The notes: generated by a model from the letters alone, not told the origin. DNA of 64,000 bases from Caulobacter segnis (GCF_019931575.1 NZ_CP082923.1:1-64000), one strand, 5' to 3'. Counted from the first letter of the stretch, positions 32,299 to 41,909 are shown. A program made the numbers and translations.

Positions 32299-32979
32299 AT
32301 GACCAACCCGCAACAACCTCACGGGCCGCTGCGCTCGTTCGGCCGTCTGAAGTCGCGCCCGGTGAAGCCGCGCCAGCAGGCCCTGCTCGACACCCTGCTG
32401 CCCGAGATCGCGGTTCCCAACGGCCCGTTCCAGCCGCTGGACCTGATGCCCGGGGCCAAGGCCGTGTGGCTGGAGATCGGTTTCGGCGGCGGCGAGCACA
32501 TGGCCGCCCAGGCTGGCCGCGCGCCCGAGACGTTGGTGATCGGCGCCGAGCCGTTCGTGAACGGCGTCGCCAGCGCCGTCCGCCATGTCGAGGAGCAGGC
32601 GCTGAAGAACGTCCGCATCCACGAGGGCGACGCCCGTGACGTCGTCGACTGGCTGCCCGACGCGTGCCTGGACCGGGTGTTCATCATGTTCCCCGACCCC
32701 TGGCACAAGGCCCGCCACAACAAGCGACGCCTGATCCAGCCGGTGTTCGTCGCCAGGCTGGCCCGGGTCATGAAGCCGGGCGCGGCCCTGCGCTTCGCCA
32801 CCGACTGGGCCGACTACGCCGAGTGGACGACCGAGCGGGTGCTGGCCGACCCGAACTTCCGCTTCGCCGACGCGGCCGCCGACCGCAACGCGATCCCGGC
32901 CGACCACGTCACCACACGCTATGAGGAAAAGAAGCTGGGCGACTGCGCCCCGGTGTTCCTGGATTTCGTCAGGGCGTAG
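32299..32979 (+). CDS. trmB: tRNA (guanine-N7-)-methyltransferase
   Basis: SAM-dependent methylation of G46 in the tRNA variable loop. The 226-residue protein has the SAM-binding motif LEIGFGGGEH, the catalytic/tRNA-binding segment FPDPWHKARHNKRRL and the C-terminal TRYEEKKLG motif typical of TrmB. The ATG at 32299 gives MTNPQQPHGPLRSFGR. The gene lies just after the metK terminator. Its 3' end overlaps the convergent LysR gene by 11 bp. Confidence 0.95.
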   Translation: MTNPQQPHGPLRSFGRLKSRPVKPRQQALLDTLLPEIAVPNGPFQPLDLMPGAKAVWLEIGFGGGEHMAAQAGRAPETLVIGAEPFVNGVASAVRHVEEQALKNVRIHEGDARDVVDWLPDACLDRVFIMFPDPWHKARHNKRRLIQPVFVARLARVMKPGAALRFATDWADYAEWTTERVLADPNFRFADAAADRNAIPADHVTTRYEEKKLGDCAPVFLDFVRA

Positions 32980-33874
32980 GCGCGCTGGCGGGCGCCGGGC
33001 GCGCCATGGCCGCCAGATGGGGCGCGATGAAGTCGATGAAGGCCCGGATGCGCGGCGTGTTGCGCAGCTCGGCCGTCGTCATCACCCAGACGCCGCCGTT
33101 GTGCGGGATCGGCAGGCAGTAGCGCAGTTCGGGATAGCGGCCGCCCAGGGCGTTGGGCAGCGCCGCGACGCCCAGATCGGCCAGGACGGCGCTCAGCACG
33201 TTGTGCAGCGTGCTGCACCGGATGGCCGGGGCCGCGTCGGGCCCGGCCTTTTCCCGGAGCCAGGCGGTGGGCGGCAGGTTCTCCATGGCGCCCTCGCTTC
33301 CGATGATCGCGTGGCGGCTCAGGTCGCTCTCCCGCGTGGGCGCGCCGTGCGCCTGGGCGTAGGCGTGGCTGCAGTACAGCGCCCAGCTTTCCTCGCGGAT
33401 CTTGCGGGCGATCAGGTTCGATGACGGCAGGGCGAACGACGCCCGTATCGCCACGTCGGCCTCGCCCTTCTCGAGGTCGAGGAAGGCGTCGGCCAGGGCC
33501 AGCTCCACGCGGATCTCCGGATAGAGCCGGCGGAAATCGCCCATGGCAGGGATCACGCCGATCGTGGCCATCAGCTCCGAGCAGGTCAGCCGCACCACGC
33601 CCGCCATGCCGCGGTGATGGGCGTTCAGCCGATGCTCCAGGCTTTCCGCGGCCTTCTCCATGGCCTCGGCGTGGGGCAGCAGGTCGGCGCCGAGGGCGGT
33701 CAGGCTCGCGCCGTTGCGATCGCGCTCGAACAGCTTGGCCCCGCAGGCCGCCTCCAGGGCGTCGAGCCTCCGGGCCACGGTGCTCTGATTGACGCCCAGG
33801 CCGCGCGAGGCGCCCAGCGTGCTGCCGGCTCGAGCCGTGGCCAGGAAATGGCGCAGATCGTTCCAGTCGAACAT
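32969..33874 (-). CDS. LysR-family transcriptional regulator
   Basis: A 301-residue LysR-type regulator: an N-terminal winged HTH at about 3-62 (FDWNDLRHFLATARAGSTLGASRGLGVNQSTVARRLDALE) and a periplasmic-binding-protein-like effector domain. The N terminus resembles the subgroup starting FDWNDLR, whose members often regulate a divergent neighbour. The ATG at 33874 starts this motif; an upstream extension of 12 residues is unlikely. Directly upstream (33883-33898) is a perfect dyad with T-N11-A character, a probable autoregulatory site. The divergent neighbour on the other strand is the LytTR gene at 34093. Confidence 0.88.
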   Translation of the reverse strand: MFDWNDLRHFLATARAGSTLGASRGLGVNQSTVARRLDALEAACGAKLFERDRNGASLTALGADLLPHAEAMEKAAESLEHRLNAHHRGMAGVVRLTCSELMATIGVIPAMGDFRRLYPEIRVELALADAFLDLEKGEADVAIRASFALPSSNLIARKIREESWALYCSHAYAQAHGAPTRESDLSRHAIIGSEGAMENLPPTAWLREKAGPDAAPAIRCSTLHNVLSAVLADLGVAALPNALGGRYPELRYCLPIPHNGGVWVMTTAELRNTPRIRAFIDFIAPHLAAMARPAPASAPTP

Positions 33875-33882
33875 CCGGCCAT

Positions 33883-33898
33883 TATGCGGTTTCGCATA
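33883..33898. promoter_or_regulatory. Dyad operator candidate for the LysR regulator
   Basis: TATGCG-GTTT-CGCATA is a perfect 6-bp inverted repeat with a 4-nt centre, containing the T-N11-A spacing of LysR-type sites. It is only 8 bp upstream of the LysR start codon, so binding there would block its own transcription or translation start. Confidence 0.5.
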
Positions 33899-34092
33899 GC
33901 GGCGTTGCAAGAACGCTGATTGCCGAGTTCACGCCCCAGGCTCTATCCGGACGCCCCGTTGCGCGCCGTGATCGGCGTTTCATCAGGCAATCATCGGTTC
34001 GGCGTCCTGTCCGTCGGTCGGGCGCGCTGCGATCCAGGCCGCCCATCAACCCCGCCGTCGACGCTCTCAGGCGAGCGCCGAAAGGAGATCCC

Positions 34093-34680
34093 ATGTCTTC
34101 CGCTCCGTTCCTCAACCCGGTCGCCGCCCACGACCTGCGGGACCCGGTCTACCGGGACCTGCGCGACGCCCTTTCGCGGCTGATGGCGGGGCATGGCCTG
34201 GCGGACGTCGCCCATCAGCGGGGCCTGGCGATCCTGCTGGCCGACCTGCGCGCCCCGATGATCCTGACCCTGGCCCCCGCGGACCTCGCGCCCGGCCGCG
34301 ACGATGACCTCGACGGCATCTGGGTCGCCAGCCGCCACGGCCAGGTGCGGGTGGCGCTGAACGAGATCGACTGGATCGAGGCGGACCGGGACTATGTCCT
34401 GCTGCACACGGCCACGCGCCGACACATCCACCGGGTCACCATGAATGCGCTGGAGCGGGAGCTGAATCCCCGCCGGATGCTGCGCGTGCACCGCTCGGCC
34501 TTCGTCAATCCCGACCGGGTCGAGGCGGTCAATCGTCCGGGCCGGGGACTGATCTCGCTGGTGCTGCGCGACGGCGTCGCGGTGCCGGTGGGGCCCAGCT
34601 ACGTGAAGGCGGTGCAGGCGCGGCTCAGCCTGGGGGCGCGCGACGCGGCTCCGGCCTGCCCGGGCGTCATCGCGGCGTGA
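34093..34680 (+). CDS. LytTR-domain DNA-binding protein
   Basis: A 195-residue protein. The C-terminal half (about 80-178) is a LytTR DNA-binding domain (VALNEIDWIEADRDYVLLHT, MLRVHRSAFVNPDRVEAV, VPVGPSYVKAVQARL). The N-terminal half, about 75 residues, matches no response-regulator receiver (no phosphoacceptor pattern) and has no membrane segment, so the input is unknown. The ATG at 34093 follows a strong AAAGGAG ribosome site. It diverges from the LysR gene across 218 bp and converges on ppa through a hairpin at 34689-34725. Confidence 0.85.
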   Translation: MSSAPFLNPVAAHDLRDPVYRDLRDALSRLMAGHGLADVAHQRGLAILLADLRAPMILTLAPADLAPGRDDDLDGIWVASRHGQVRVALNEIDWIEADRDYVLLHTATRRHIHRVTMNALERELNPRRMLRVHRSAFVNPDRVEAVNRPGRGLISLVLRDGVAVPVGPSYVKAVQARLSLGARDAAPACPGVIAA

Positions 34681-34688
34681 CGCGGGTC

Positions 34689-34725
34689 GGCCAGGACGAT
34701 CCGAAGCGTCGGATCGATCCTGGCC
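34689..34725. terminator. Hairpin between convergent LytTR gene and ppa
   Basis: Arms 34689-34704 and 34709-34725 (GGCCAGGA.CGATCCGA with its complement, one bulged base) close an AGCG loop, giving about 16 paired bases. There is no good T-run on either strand, but the position between two convergent stops suggests a bidirectional transcript end. Confidence 0.5.
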
Positions 34726-34736
34726 ATGAGCGTCGT

Positions 34737-35270
34737 CTAGTACGTCTCGTTGTAGCGCTTGATCGCCGTACGGATGATGTCGGCGGTCTCCTCGATGTCG
34801 GCCCAGCCGCTGATCTTGGTCGACTTGCCCTTTTCCAGGTCCTTGTAGTGCTGGAAGAAGTGGGCGATCTGCTCGGTCAGGATGGTCGGCAGGTCGCGCC
34901 AGCTGGACACGCCCGTGTAGAACGGGTGCAGCTTGTCGACCGGCACGGCCAGGATCTTCTCGTCCGAGCCGGCCTCGTCGACCATCATCAGGGTGCCGAT
35001 CGGGCGGCAGCGGATGATCGCGCCCGGCACCACCGGGGTCGGGCCCACGACCATGATGTCGGCCGGGTCGCCATCGTCGGCCAGGGTGTGCGGGATGAAG
35101 CCGTAGTTGGCCGGATAGAACATCGCCGTGTGCAGGAAGCGATCGACCATCAGGGCGCCGCTTTCCTTGTCGATCTCGTATTTCACCGGCTCACCGCCCT
35201 GCGGGATCTCGATGATGGCGTTCAGATCGTAGGGCGGGTTCAGGCCGGTCGGGATCTTTGAGAGGTCCAT
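34737..35270 (-). CDS. ppa: Inorganic pyrophosphatase (family I)
   Basis: Hydrolyses pyrophosphate to phosphate, pulling forward DNA, RNA and tRNA-charging reactions. The 177-residue soluble enzyme has the family I signature D66-G-D-P-A-D71 with the metal-binding aspartates, and conserved FYPANYGFIPHTL and KDLEKGKSTKISGW segments. The ATG at 35270 gives MDLSKIPTGLNPPYD. It diverges from the rimP-nusA operon, sharing a 260-bp control region that holds a GAGTC (GANTC) site at 35379-35383 and a stem-loop at 35357-35376. Confidence 0.96.
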   Translation of the reverse strand: MDLSKIPTGLNPPYDLNAIIEIPQGGEPVKYEIDKESGALMVDRFLHTAMFYPANYGFIPHTLADDGDPADIMVVGPTPVVPGAIIRCRPIGTLMMVDEAGSDEKILAVPVDKLHPFYTGVSSWRDLPTILTEQIAHFFQHYKDLEKGKSTKISGWADIEETADIIRTAIKRYNETY

Positions 35271-35449
35271 TGTGACTCTTCATCTTATGAGGTCCGCGGG
35301 GAGGCGGCCTGCGCGGGCTGGCTTATAGGCCAAAATTGCTGCGGCGCGGAAGCAGGACTTGGGAGATTTCCCGAGTTCGAGTCGACAACCATGGTCCATT
35401 CGCCTATAAACCATCCCACATCGTCCGTTAGCGCTAGATGGCGCTTTCG

Positions 35450-35478
35450 AGCGGCGGCCCGAAAGGCTGCCGCTTTTT
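35450..35478 (+). terminator. Terminator-like hairpin in the rimP-nusA operon leader
   Basis: AGCGGCGGCC (35450-35459) pairs fully, with one G-U, with GGCTGCCGCT (35465-35474) around a 5-nt loop, and TTTTT follows. No gene on this strand ends nearby (the last one stops at 34680), so the hairpin lies in the leader of the operon, 52 bp before rimP. It may be an attenuator. See findings. Confidence 0.65.
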
Positions 35479-35530
35479 GTTTGGCCGAACGGGGAGTCGC
35501 CCTGGCTGGCCGCATCGAGTTGAGAAGCAC

Positions 35531-36106
35531 GTGCGCGGTAAGACGCAGGAAGACCGAGACCTGATCGAGATGCTCGATCCCGTCGCCGAGGCCCTCGGCT
35601 ACGAGATCGTCCGCCTGCGCCTGATGGGCGGCGCCGAGCAGCGTCGCCTGCAGATCATGGCCGAGCATCCGCTGCAGGAAGACGGCAGCGGCGGCGACAT
35701 GAACGTCGAGGACTGCGCCCGTTTGTCGCGCGGCGTGTCCGAGATCCTGGACGCCGCCGACCCGATCACCGGCGAGTACACGCTGGAAGTCTCCAGCCCC
35801 GGCATCGACCGTCCGCTGACCCGCCTGAAGGACTTCGAGGACTATGCGGGTCTCGAGGCCCGCATCGAGCTGGACCGCGTGGCCGAGGGCCGCAAGCGTT
35901 TCAAGGGCGAGCTGGCCGGGGTCGAGGACGACCAGGTGGGCCTGAACATCGAGGGCGAGGACGACGTCACCGTCTACTTCCCCTTCGCCTGGATCATCGA
36001 CGCCAAGCTCGTCATGACCGACACCCTGATGAAGCGGGGCGCCGAACAGCGCGCCGCCCGCATCAAATCCGACAACGAAGACCTGTCCGAAAGTGAAGAG
36101 GACTGA
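35531..36106 (+). CDS. rimP: Ribosome maturation factor RimP
   Basis: Helps assemble the 30S subunit. The 191-residue protein has the N-terminal RimP domain ([24 protein letters not shown], ...[37 protein letters not shown]) and the C-terminal SH3-like domain, followed by a charged tail. The start is the GTG at 35531 (reads [10 protein letters not shown]); the frame is open further upstream, but that stretch contains the terminator-like hairpin. nusA begins 2 bp after its stop, so the pair is certainly co-transcribed. First gene of the rimP-nusA-ylxR-infB operon. Confidence 0.93.
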   Translation: MRGKTQEDRDLIEMLDPVAEALGYEIVRLRLMGGAEQRRLQIMAEHPLQEDGSGGDMNVEDCARLSRGVSEILDAADPITGEYTLEVSSPGIDRPLTRLKDFEDYAGLEARIELDRVAEGRKRFKGELAGVEDDQVGLNIEGEDDVTVYFPFAWIIDAKLVMTDTLMKRGAEQRAARIKSDNEDLSESEED

Positions 36107-36108
36107 CC

Positions 36109-37809
36109 ATGGCCATCGGCATCGCCGCCAACCGGCTTGAACTCCTGCAGATCGCCGACGCGGTCGCCCGTGAAAAGGGCATCGAGAAGGAAGTCGTCAT
36201 CGAGGCCATCGAGGACGCGCTGCAGAAGGCCGCCCGCGCCCGCTACGGCGCCGAGCACGACATTCGCGTCAAGATCGACCCGCGCACCGGCGAGACGACG
36301 CAGAAGCGCGTGATCGAGGTCGTTTCGGACGACGCCGAACTGGAAGGCGAGATCGGCAAGGTCCAGCTTTCGATCGCCAAGCGCAGCTGGCGCGACGCCG
36401 AGGTCGGCAAGGTCTACGAAGAGGCCCTGCCGCCGTTCGAGATCGGCCGCGTCCAGACCCAGATGGCCCGCCAGGTCGTCATGCATAAGGTCCGCGAGGC
36501 CGAGCGCGAGCGTCAGTACGACGAGTACAAGGATCGCGTCGGCGAGATCGTCAACGGCAGCGTCAAGCGCGTCGAATACGGCAACGTCATCGTCGATCTG
36601 GGCCGCGGCGAAGGCATCATGCGCCGCGACCAGTCGATCCCGCGCGAGAACTTCAACGTCGGCGACCGCATCCGCGGCTACATCTACGACGTCCGTCGCG
36701 AGACCAAGGGCCCGCAGATCATGCTGAGCCGCGCGCACGGCGGCTTCATGGCCAAGCTGTTCGCCCAGGAAGTGCCGGAAGTCTACGACGGCGTCATCGA
36801 GATCCGCGCCGTGGCCCGCGACCCGGGTTCGCGCGCCAAGATGGCCGTTATCTCGAACGACAGCTCGATCGATCCCGTCGGCGCCTGCGTCGGCATGCGC
36901 GGCTCGCGCGTGCAGGCGGTCGTGGCCGAGCTGCAGGGCGAGAAGATCGACATCATCCAGTGGTCGGAAGACGAAGCCACCTTCATCGTCAACGCCCTGG
37001 CCCCGGCCGAAGTCTCCAAGGTCGTCATGGACGAGGAAGACGAGCGCGTCGAAGTCGTGGTGCCGGACGAGCAGCTGTCGCTGGCCATCGGCCGTCGCGG
37101 CCAGAACGTCCGCCTGGCCTCGCAGCTGACCGGCTGGCAGATCGACATCATGACCGAAAGCCAGGAGAGCGAGCGCCGTCAGCGCGAGTTCGCCGAGCGC
37201 ACCACCCTGTTCCAGGAAGCCCTGGACGTCGACGAGGTCATCGCCCAGCTGCTGGTCACCGAAGGCTTCGCCGCGGTGGAAGACGTCGCTTTCGTCGAGC
37301 CGCACGAGATCGCCTCGATCGAGGGCTTCGACGAGGAAACCGCCGAGGAACTGCAGGCCCGGGCCCGCGAATTCCTCGACAAGGAAGCCGCCGCCCTGGA
37401 CGCCAAGCGTCTGGAACTGGGCGTCCAGGACGAAGTCCTCGCCATCGAGGGCGTGACCCTGCCCATGGCCGTCGCCCTGGGCGAAGGCGATGTGAAGACG
37501 GTCGAGGACCTGGCCGGTCTGGTGCCCGACGACATGCGCGGCTGGTTCGAGACCAAGAACGGCGAGCGCGTGCGCGAGCCGGGCATCCTGGAAAGCTTCA
37601 ACCTGTCGCCGGAAGACGCCGAGGCGCTGATCATGCGCGCCCGTGTCGCCATGGGCTGGGTCGAGGCTCCGCCGGAGCCGGAATACGAGCCGGAGGCCGA
37701 GTACGAGGCCGAAGGCGAATACGAGGGTGAAGTCGAGGGCGAGACCGAAGGCGAAGTCGTCGCCGACGAGAACGTCCAGGACGAAGCCGCCTCGGAAGAA
37801 GAAGCCTAA
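36109..37809 (+). CDS. nusA: Transcription termination/antitermination protein NusA
   Basis: RNA polymerase-binding factor for pausing, termination and rRNA antitermination. The 566-residue protein has the NusA N-terminal domain (about 1-135), an S1 domain (about 144-205), two KH domains (about 230-370, with the [10 protein letters not shown] and [10 protein letters not shown] loops), C-terminal helix-hairpin-helix acidic repeats (about 375-520) and a very acidic Glu-rich tail (about 523-566) built of short EYE/EGE units. Only the tail is unusual for NusA. The ATG at 36109 is 2 bp after rimP. A 13-bp stem-loop lies between nusA and ylxR. Confidence 0.97.
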   Translation: MAIGIAANRLELLQIADAVAREKGIEKEVVIEAIEDALQKAARARYGAEHDIRVKIDPRTGETTQKRVIEVVSDDAELEGEIGKVQLSIAKRSWRDAEVGKVYEEALPPFEIGRVQTQMARQVVMHKVREAERERQYDEYKDRVGEIVNGSVKRVEYGNVIVDLGRGEGIMRRDQSIPRENFNVGDRIRGYIYDVRRETKGPQIMLSRAHGGFMAKLFAQEVPEVYDGVIEIRAVARDPGSRAKMAVISNDSSIDPVGACVGMRGSRVQAVVAELQGEKIDIIQWSEDEATFIVNALAPAEVSKVVMDEEDERVEVVVPDEQLSLAIGRRGQNVRLASQLTGWQIDIMTESQESERRQREFAERTTLFQEALDVDEVIAQLLVTEGFAAVEDVAFVEPHEIASIEGFDEETAEELQARAREFLDKEAAALDAKRLELGVQDEVLAIEGVTLPMAVALGEGDVKTVEDLAGLVPDDMRGWFETKNGERVREPGILESFNLSPEDAEALIMRARVAMGWVEAPPEPEYEPEAEYEAEGEYEGEVEGETEGEVVADENVQDEAASEEEA

Positions 37810-37829
37810 GGGCCTCTGAGCGACGCGTG

Positions 37830-37859
37830 ACGGCCTCGCGGAGCGATCCGCGGGGCCGT
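37830..37859 (+). other. Long stem-loop between nusA and ylxR
   Basis: ACGGCCTCGCGGA (37830-37842) pairs with TCCGCGGGGCCGT (37847-37859) with one G-U and a GCGA tetraloop. The sequence after it (TCGTTCG) is a poor T-run, so it is more likely an internal processing or stabilising element than a full terminator. Confidence 0.55.
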
Positions 37860-37889
37860 TCGTTCGACTAGACCCAAGCCGAAGAGTTG

Positions 37890-38540
37890 ATGACCGAACC
37901 CGCCGAGCCCAAGACCCACGCCGAAGCCAATCGCCTGCGCAAGGACATCGTCCTGGGCGAGGCGATGGACGAGGCGCGCCTGATACGCTTCGTGGCGGGG
38001 CCGGACGGGTCGGTGGTTCCGGACCTGGCGCGCAAGCTGCCGGGGCGGGGGATCTGGGTTGGCGCCGATCGGGACTCGGTCGTGACGGCCTCCAAGAAGG
38101 GCCTGTTCTCGCGGGCGGCCAAGACCAAGCTGACCGCGCCGCCGGACCTGGCCGACCAGGTCGAGATCCTGCTGGCGCGGCGGGTTCTGGACAGCCTGGG
38201 CCTTGCGCGGAAGGCCGGGAGCATTATCTCGGGATACGAAAAGGTGGTCGCCGCCCTGGGGACGGGCAAGGTCGCCTGGCTGATCGAGGCGTCCGATGGC
38301 GCCGAGGATGGTCGCCGCAAGATTTTAGCCGCCGCCCGAAAGGCCCCGACAGCGCCCCGTTTGCTGGGCGCATTCAATTCGGACGAATTGGGTTTGGCCT
38401 TGGGCGGGGAGAATGTGATACACACCGCTCTCCTCGCCGGGCGCGGCATCGATCGCTGGACACAGGATGTCGAGCGTTTGTCAGGCTTTCGCCCGCTTTT
38501 GCCTCCCGAATGGTCGGCGAACGGACGTGAGGAGAGCTAG
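37890..38540 (+). CDS. YlxR-family RNA-binding protein fused to an L7Ae-like domain
   Basis: A 216-residue protein. The N-terminal half (about 15-95) is a DUF448/YlxR domain (RKDIVLGEAMDEARLIRFV, ...LPGRGIWVGADR), a predicted RNA-binding fold found between nusA and infB in most bacteria. The C-terminal part (about 100-195) resembles the L7Ae/YlxQ fold (SLGLARKAGSIISGYEKV...), so ylxR and ylxQ appear fused, as is usual in alphaproteobacteria. The first codon of YlxR's CxxC-type motif (RKCI) reads RKDI here. The ATG at 37890 was preferred over an adjacent TTG. Its stop codon is inside the 5' arm of a long inverted repeat. Confidence 0.87.
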   Translation: MTEPAEPKTHAEANRLRKDIVLGEAMDEARLIRFVAGPDGSVVPDLARKLPGRGIWVGADRDSVVTASKKGLFSRAAKTKLTAPPDLADQVEILLARRVLDSLGLARKAGSIISGYEKVVAALGTGKVAWLIEASDGAEDGRRKILAAARKAPTAPRLLGAFNSDELGLALGGENVIHTALLAGRGIDRWTQDVERLSGFRPLLPPEWSANGREES

Positions 38541-38589
38541 GGCTTTTGCATCCCACTGGATCCGCTTCAGTGCGATGGAAAAGCTCTAG
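38537..38589. repeat. CTAG-bounded long inverted repeat before infB
   Basis: Two 22-nt arms (38537-38558 and 38568-38589) are inverted copies with 19 of 22 positions matching, around a 9-nt centre GATCCGCTT; each arm begins or ends in CTAG followed by GCTTTT. The left arm includes the ylxR stop codon. A GANTC site (GAATC, 38589-38593) abuts the right arm. It resembles mobile palindromic intergenic elements of alphaproteobacteria and may also end transcription. Confidence 0.7.
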
Positions 38590-38742
38590 AATCTTTGAGG
38601 TCGGGCGCGGCTATTCGGGTCGCGCTCGTGAGTGAAGGGTCGGGAAACGCGCTTCCTTTTTGGAGGTACGTCCAGGCCCCTTTCTCACATGGAACGACGG
38701 TTTTTTAGCCAGGTACCGCCTGGCGGAAGTACAAGCGAGCGC

Positions 38743-41700
38743 ATGAGCGACGAGAACGAAAACGGCCGACCCGGCGGACGAGCTCCGATCACCCTGAAGC
38801 CCCGTCAAGGCTCGGTGAGCGCGGGGGTCGTGAAGCAGAGCTTCAGCCACGGCCGGACCAAGACGGTGGTGGTCGAAACCAAGCGCACGCGTCCGCATGC
38901 GCCCGCGACCGGCAATCTCGCCGCGCCGTCCTCGGCCGAGCGTCGTCACGACGCCCCGGCGCCCCGTCCGTCGCAGCCGCAAGGCGGCGCGCCGACGGGT
39001 GGCGGCGGTTCGGCCGGCGGTCTCTCGCAGGAAGAGCTGCGCGCTCGCCAACGCGTCGTCGACGCCGCGCGCGAAGCCCAGGCTCGCCAGCAGGCCGACC
39101 AGGCCGCCGCCGAGTCCCGCGCCCGCGCCGCCCAGGAAGCCGCTCAACGCGACGCGGCCGCCAAGGCCGCCGCCGAGCGCGCCGCCCAGGCGCCGGCCCC
39201 CGCGCCGACGCCGGCCGCGCCGGTGACTCCGCCGCCGCCGCCCGTCGCCGCCGCTCCGGTCCAGCCCGTGGCCCAGGCTCCGGTCGCTCCCCGCGTCGAG
39301 GCTCCGCGCCACGACGCGCGTCAGGACGCGCCCCGCCAGGACGCCTCGCGCGCCGCGCCGAGCGCGGGCCAGACCCGCACCTACGAGCCCAGCCGCGAGC
39401 GCCGCGACGATCGTCCGACCACGACGACCTATCGCCCGGCTCCGCAGGGGGATCGCCCGTTCAACCAGCGTTCGCCGCGTCCCGACGCCGGCGCGAATTT
39501 CGGCCAGCGCGCGCCGCGACCGGAAGGCGACCGCCCGCGCGGCCCGCGTCCCGATGGCGACCGTCCGCAGGGCGACCGCGGCGGCTATCGTGGCGACCGT
39601 CCGCAGGGTGATCGTCCGCAAGGCGACCGCCCGCAGCAGACCGTCCGCTACTCGGCCCTGGCCCCGCGCCCGGCGCCCGGCGGCCCGCGTGGTCCCGGCG
39701 GTCCGCCGCGCGGCCCGCGTCCCGGTGTCCCGGCTTCGGCTCCGGCCACGCCCGAAATCCAGCGCGCCATGCGTTCGGCGCCGCGTCCCGGCGGCGAAGT
39801 CAGCCGCCGTCCGGACGAGGACGACGATCGCCGCAAGGCCGCCGCCCCCAACAAGGCCGTGTCGCGCGTCAAGGGCGCGCCGCAACGCCGCGAAGGGCGC
39901 CTGACCATCCAGGCCGTGGCCGGCGACGGGGATTCCGCCGACCGCATGCGCTCGCTCGCCTCGGTCCGCCGGGCTCGCGAACGCGAAAAGGAAAAGCGCC
40001 GCGGCGGCGTGGCCGAACAGGCCCGTGTCGCACGTGAAGTGGTCATCCCCGACGTCATCACCGTGCAGGAGCTGTCCAACCGGATGGCCGTGCGTGGCGT
40101 GGACATCATCAAGTTCCTGATGCGTCAGGGCGTGATGCTGAAGATCAACGACGTCATCGACAACGACACCGCCGAGCTGGTGGCCACCGAGTTCGGCCAC
40201 ACCGTCAAGCGCGTGTCGGAAGCCGACGTCGAAGAAGGCTTCATCGGCGCCGAGGACATCGACGATCACATGGAGCCGCGACCCCCGGTCGTGACGATCA
40301 TGGGTCACGTCGACCACGGCAAGACCAGCCTGCTCGACGCCCTGCGCTCCACCGACGTGGCGGCGGGCGAAGCCGGCGGCATCACTCAGCACATCGGCGC
40401 CTATCAGGTTCGCCTGAAGGACGGCCAGCGCGTGACGTTCCTCGACACGCCCGGCCACGCCGCGTTCTCGTCGATGCGCGCCCGCGGCGCCAACATCACT
40501 GACATCGTGGTGCTGGTCGTGGCCGGCGACGACGGCGTGATGCCCCAGACGATCGAGGCGATCAAACACGCCAAGGCCGCCGAGGTGCCGATCATCGTCG
40601 CCGTCAACAAGATGGACAAGCCGGGCTCGGACTCGACCCGCGTGGTCAACGAGCTGCTGCAGCACGAGATCGTCGTCGAGAGCCTGGGTGGCGACACCCA
40701 GCTGATTGAGGTCTCGGCCAAGGCCCGCACGGGCCTGGACGACCTGCTGGAAGCCATCCTGCTGCAGGCCGAAGTGCTCGACCTGAAGGCCAACCCCGAC
40801 CGCACCGCCGACGGCGTGGTGATCGAGGCCAAGCTGGACAAGGGTCGCGGCGCCGTCTCGACGGTGCTGGTCAACCGCGGCACGCTGAAGCGCGGCGACA
40901 TCGTCGTGGCCGGCAGCCAGTGGGGCAAGGTCCGCGCTCTGCTCAATGAGCGAAACGAGCAGCTGACCGAAGCCGGTCCGGCCACCCCGGTCGAGATCCT
41001 CGGCCTGGACGGCGTACCCTCGCCGGGCGACGCGATCGCCGTGGTCGAGAGCGAGGCCCGCGCCCGCGAGCTGACCGAGTACCGCATCCGCCTGAAGCGC
41101 GAGAAGACGCTGGCCCCGGTGGGCGCCGGCGCTTCGATGGCCGACATGATGGCCAAGCTGCAGGACAAGAAGCTGAAAGAACTGCCGCTGGTCATCAAGG
41201 CCGACGTGCAGGGTTCGGCCGAGGCGATCATCGGTTCGCTGGACAAGATGTCGACCGACGAGGTCCGCGCGCGGATCATCCTGTCGGGCGCCGGCGCGAT
41301 CAGCGAAAGCGACGTCATGCTGGCCAAGGGCGCCGGCGCGCCGGTCATCGGCTTCAACGTCCGGGCCTCGGCCCAGGCGCGAGCCCTGGCCGAACGCGAA
41401 GGGGTCGAGATCCGCTACTACGCGATCATCTACGACCTGCTGGACGACATCAAAGGCGTGCTCTCGGGCATGCTGGCCCCGATCCAGCGCGAAACCTTCC
41501 TCGGCAACGCCGAGGTCCTGCAGGCCTTCGACATCTCGAAGATCGGCAAGGTCGCCGGCTGTAAGGTCACCGAAGGCGTGGTCCGCAAGGGCGCCAAGGT
41601 CCGGATCGTCCGTCAGGACATCGTGGTCCTGGAACTGGGCACCCTGCAGACGCTCAAGCGCTTCAAGGACGAGGTCAACGAAGTCCCTGTCGGCCAGGAA

Positions 41701-41793
41701 TGCGGCATGCTGTTCGCCGGCTTCCAGGACATCAAGGTCGGCGACGTGATCGAGTGCTTCACCGTCGAAGAGATCAAGCGTCAGCTCGACTAA
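38743..41793 (+). CDS. infB: Translation initiation factor IF-2
   Basis: GTPase that brings initiator tRNA to the ribosome. The protein is about 1016 residues, long for the family because of a disordered N-terminal half rich in Ala, Arg, Pro and Gly. Residues 272-298 hold repeated GDRPQ units. The IF2 N-domain lies at about 430-480 and the G domain starts at GHVDHGKT (521-528), with DTPGHA and NKMD; the two beta-barrels and the fMet-tRNA-binding C-terminal domain follow. The ATG at 38743 ([12 protein letters not shown]) is the Caulobacter-type start; 37 more in-frame codons upstream lie in the leader. A strong terminator follows at 41822. Confidence 0.96.
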   Translation: MSDENENGRPGGRAPITLKPRQGSVSAGVVKQSFSHGRTKTVVVETKRTRPHAPATGNLAAPSSAERRHDAPAPRPSQPQGGAPTGGGGSAGGLSQEELRARQRVVDAAREAQARQQADQAAAESRARAAQEAAQRDAAAKAAAERAAQAPAPAPTPAAPVTPPPPPVAAAPVQPVAQAPVAPRVEAPRHDARQDAPRQDASRAAPSAGQTRTYEPSRERRDDRPTTTTYRPAPQGDRPFNQRSPRPDAGANFGQRAPRPEGDRPRGPRPDGDRPQGDRGGYRGDRPQGDRPQGDRPQQTVRYSALAPRPAPGGPRGPGGPPRGPRPGVPASAPATPEIQRAMRSAPRPGGEVSRRPDEDDDRRKAAAPNKAVSRVKGAPQRREGRLTIQAVAGDGDSADRMRSLASVRRAREREKEKRRGGVAEQARVAREVVIPDVITVQELSNRMAVRGVDIIKFLMRQGVMLKINDVIDNDTAELVATEFGHTVKRVSEADVEEGFIGAEDIDDHMEPRPPVVTIMGHVDHGKTSLLDALRSTDVAAGEAGGITQHIGAYQVRLKDGQRVTFLDTPGHAAFSSMRARGANITDIVVLVVAGDDGVMPQTIEAIKHAKAAEVPIIVAVNKMDKPGSDSTRVVNELLQHEIVVESLGGDTQLIEVSAKARTGLDDLLEAILLQAEVLDLKANPDRTADGVVIEAKLDKGRGAVSTVLVNRGTLKRGDIVVAGSQWGKVRALLNERNEQLTEAGPATPVEILGLDGVPSPGDAIAVVESEARARELTEYRIRLKREKTLAPVGAGASMADMMAKLQDKKLKELPLVIKADVQGSAEAIIGSLDKMSTDEVRARIILSGAGAISESDVMLAKGAGAPVIGFNVRASAQARALAEREGVEIRYYAIIYDLLDDIKGVLSGMLAPIQRETFLGNAEVLQAFDISKIGKVAGCKVTEGVVRKGAKVRIVRQDIVVLELGTLQTLKRFKDEVNEVPVGQECGMLFAGFQDIKVGDVIECFTVEEIKRQLD
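39556..39636 (+). repeat. GDRPQ tandem coding repeats in IF-2
   Basis: Within infB, 15-bp units encoding GDRPQ occur four times, the second being separated by GDRGGYR. The units differ at synonymous sites (for example GGC GAC CGT versus GGT GAT CGT), so they are not a recent exact expansion. Such a segment is likely to vary in copy number between strains. Confidence 0.7.
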
Positions 41794-41821
41794 GGGCTGA
41801 CCTCGCGATCGAAAATGCCAG

Positions 41822-41856
41822 GGGCGCGGATCGAAAGGTCCGCGCCCTTTGTCTTT
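41822..41856 (+). terminator. Intrinsic terminator of the rimP-nusA-ylxR-infB operon
   Basis: Perfect 9-bp arms GGGCGCGGA (41822-41830) and TCCGCGCCC (41839-41847), an 8-nt loop and TTTGTCTTT. It lies 28 bp after the infB stop and separates infB from the three inserted genes. Confidence 0.85.
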
Positions 41857-41909
41857 CGCGTTACACGACCAGACTGGAAATCGCCCCAATCCGGGGCTAC
41901 CCATTCGCC

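Noticed and set aside
35340..35400. Possible tRNA: GTTCGAGTC followed by ACAACCA in the ppa-rimP gap
   Set aside because: The T-loop-like TTCGAGT is present, but the flanking bases (CCGAG and CGACA) do not pair, and no anticodon or acceptor stem can be drawn.
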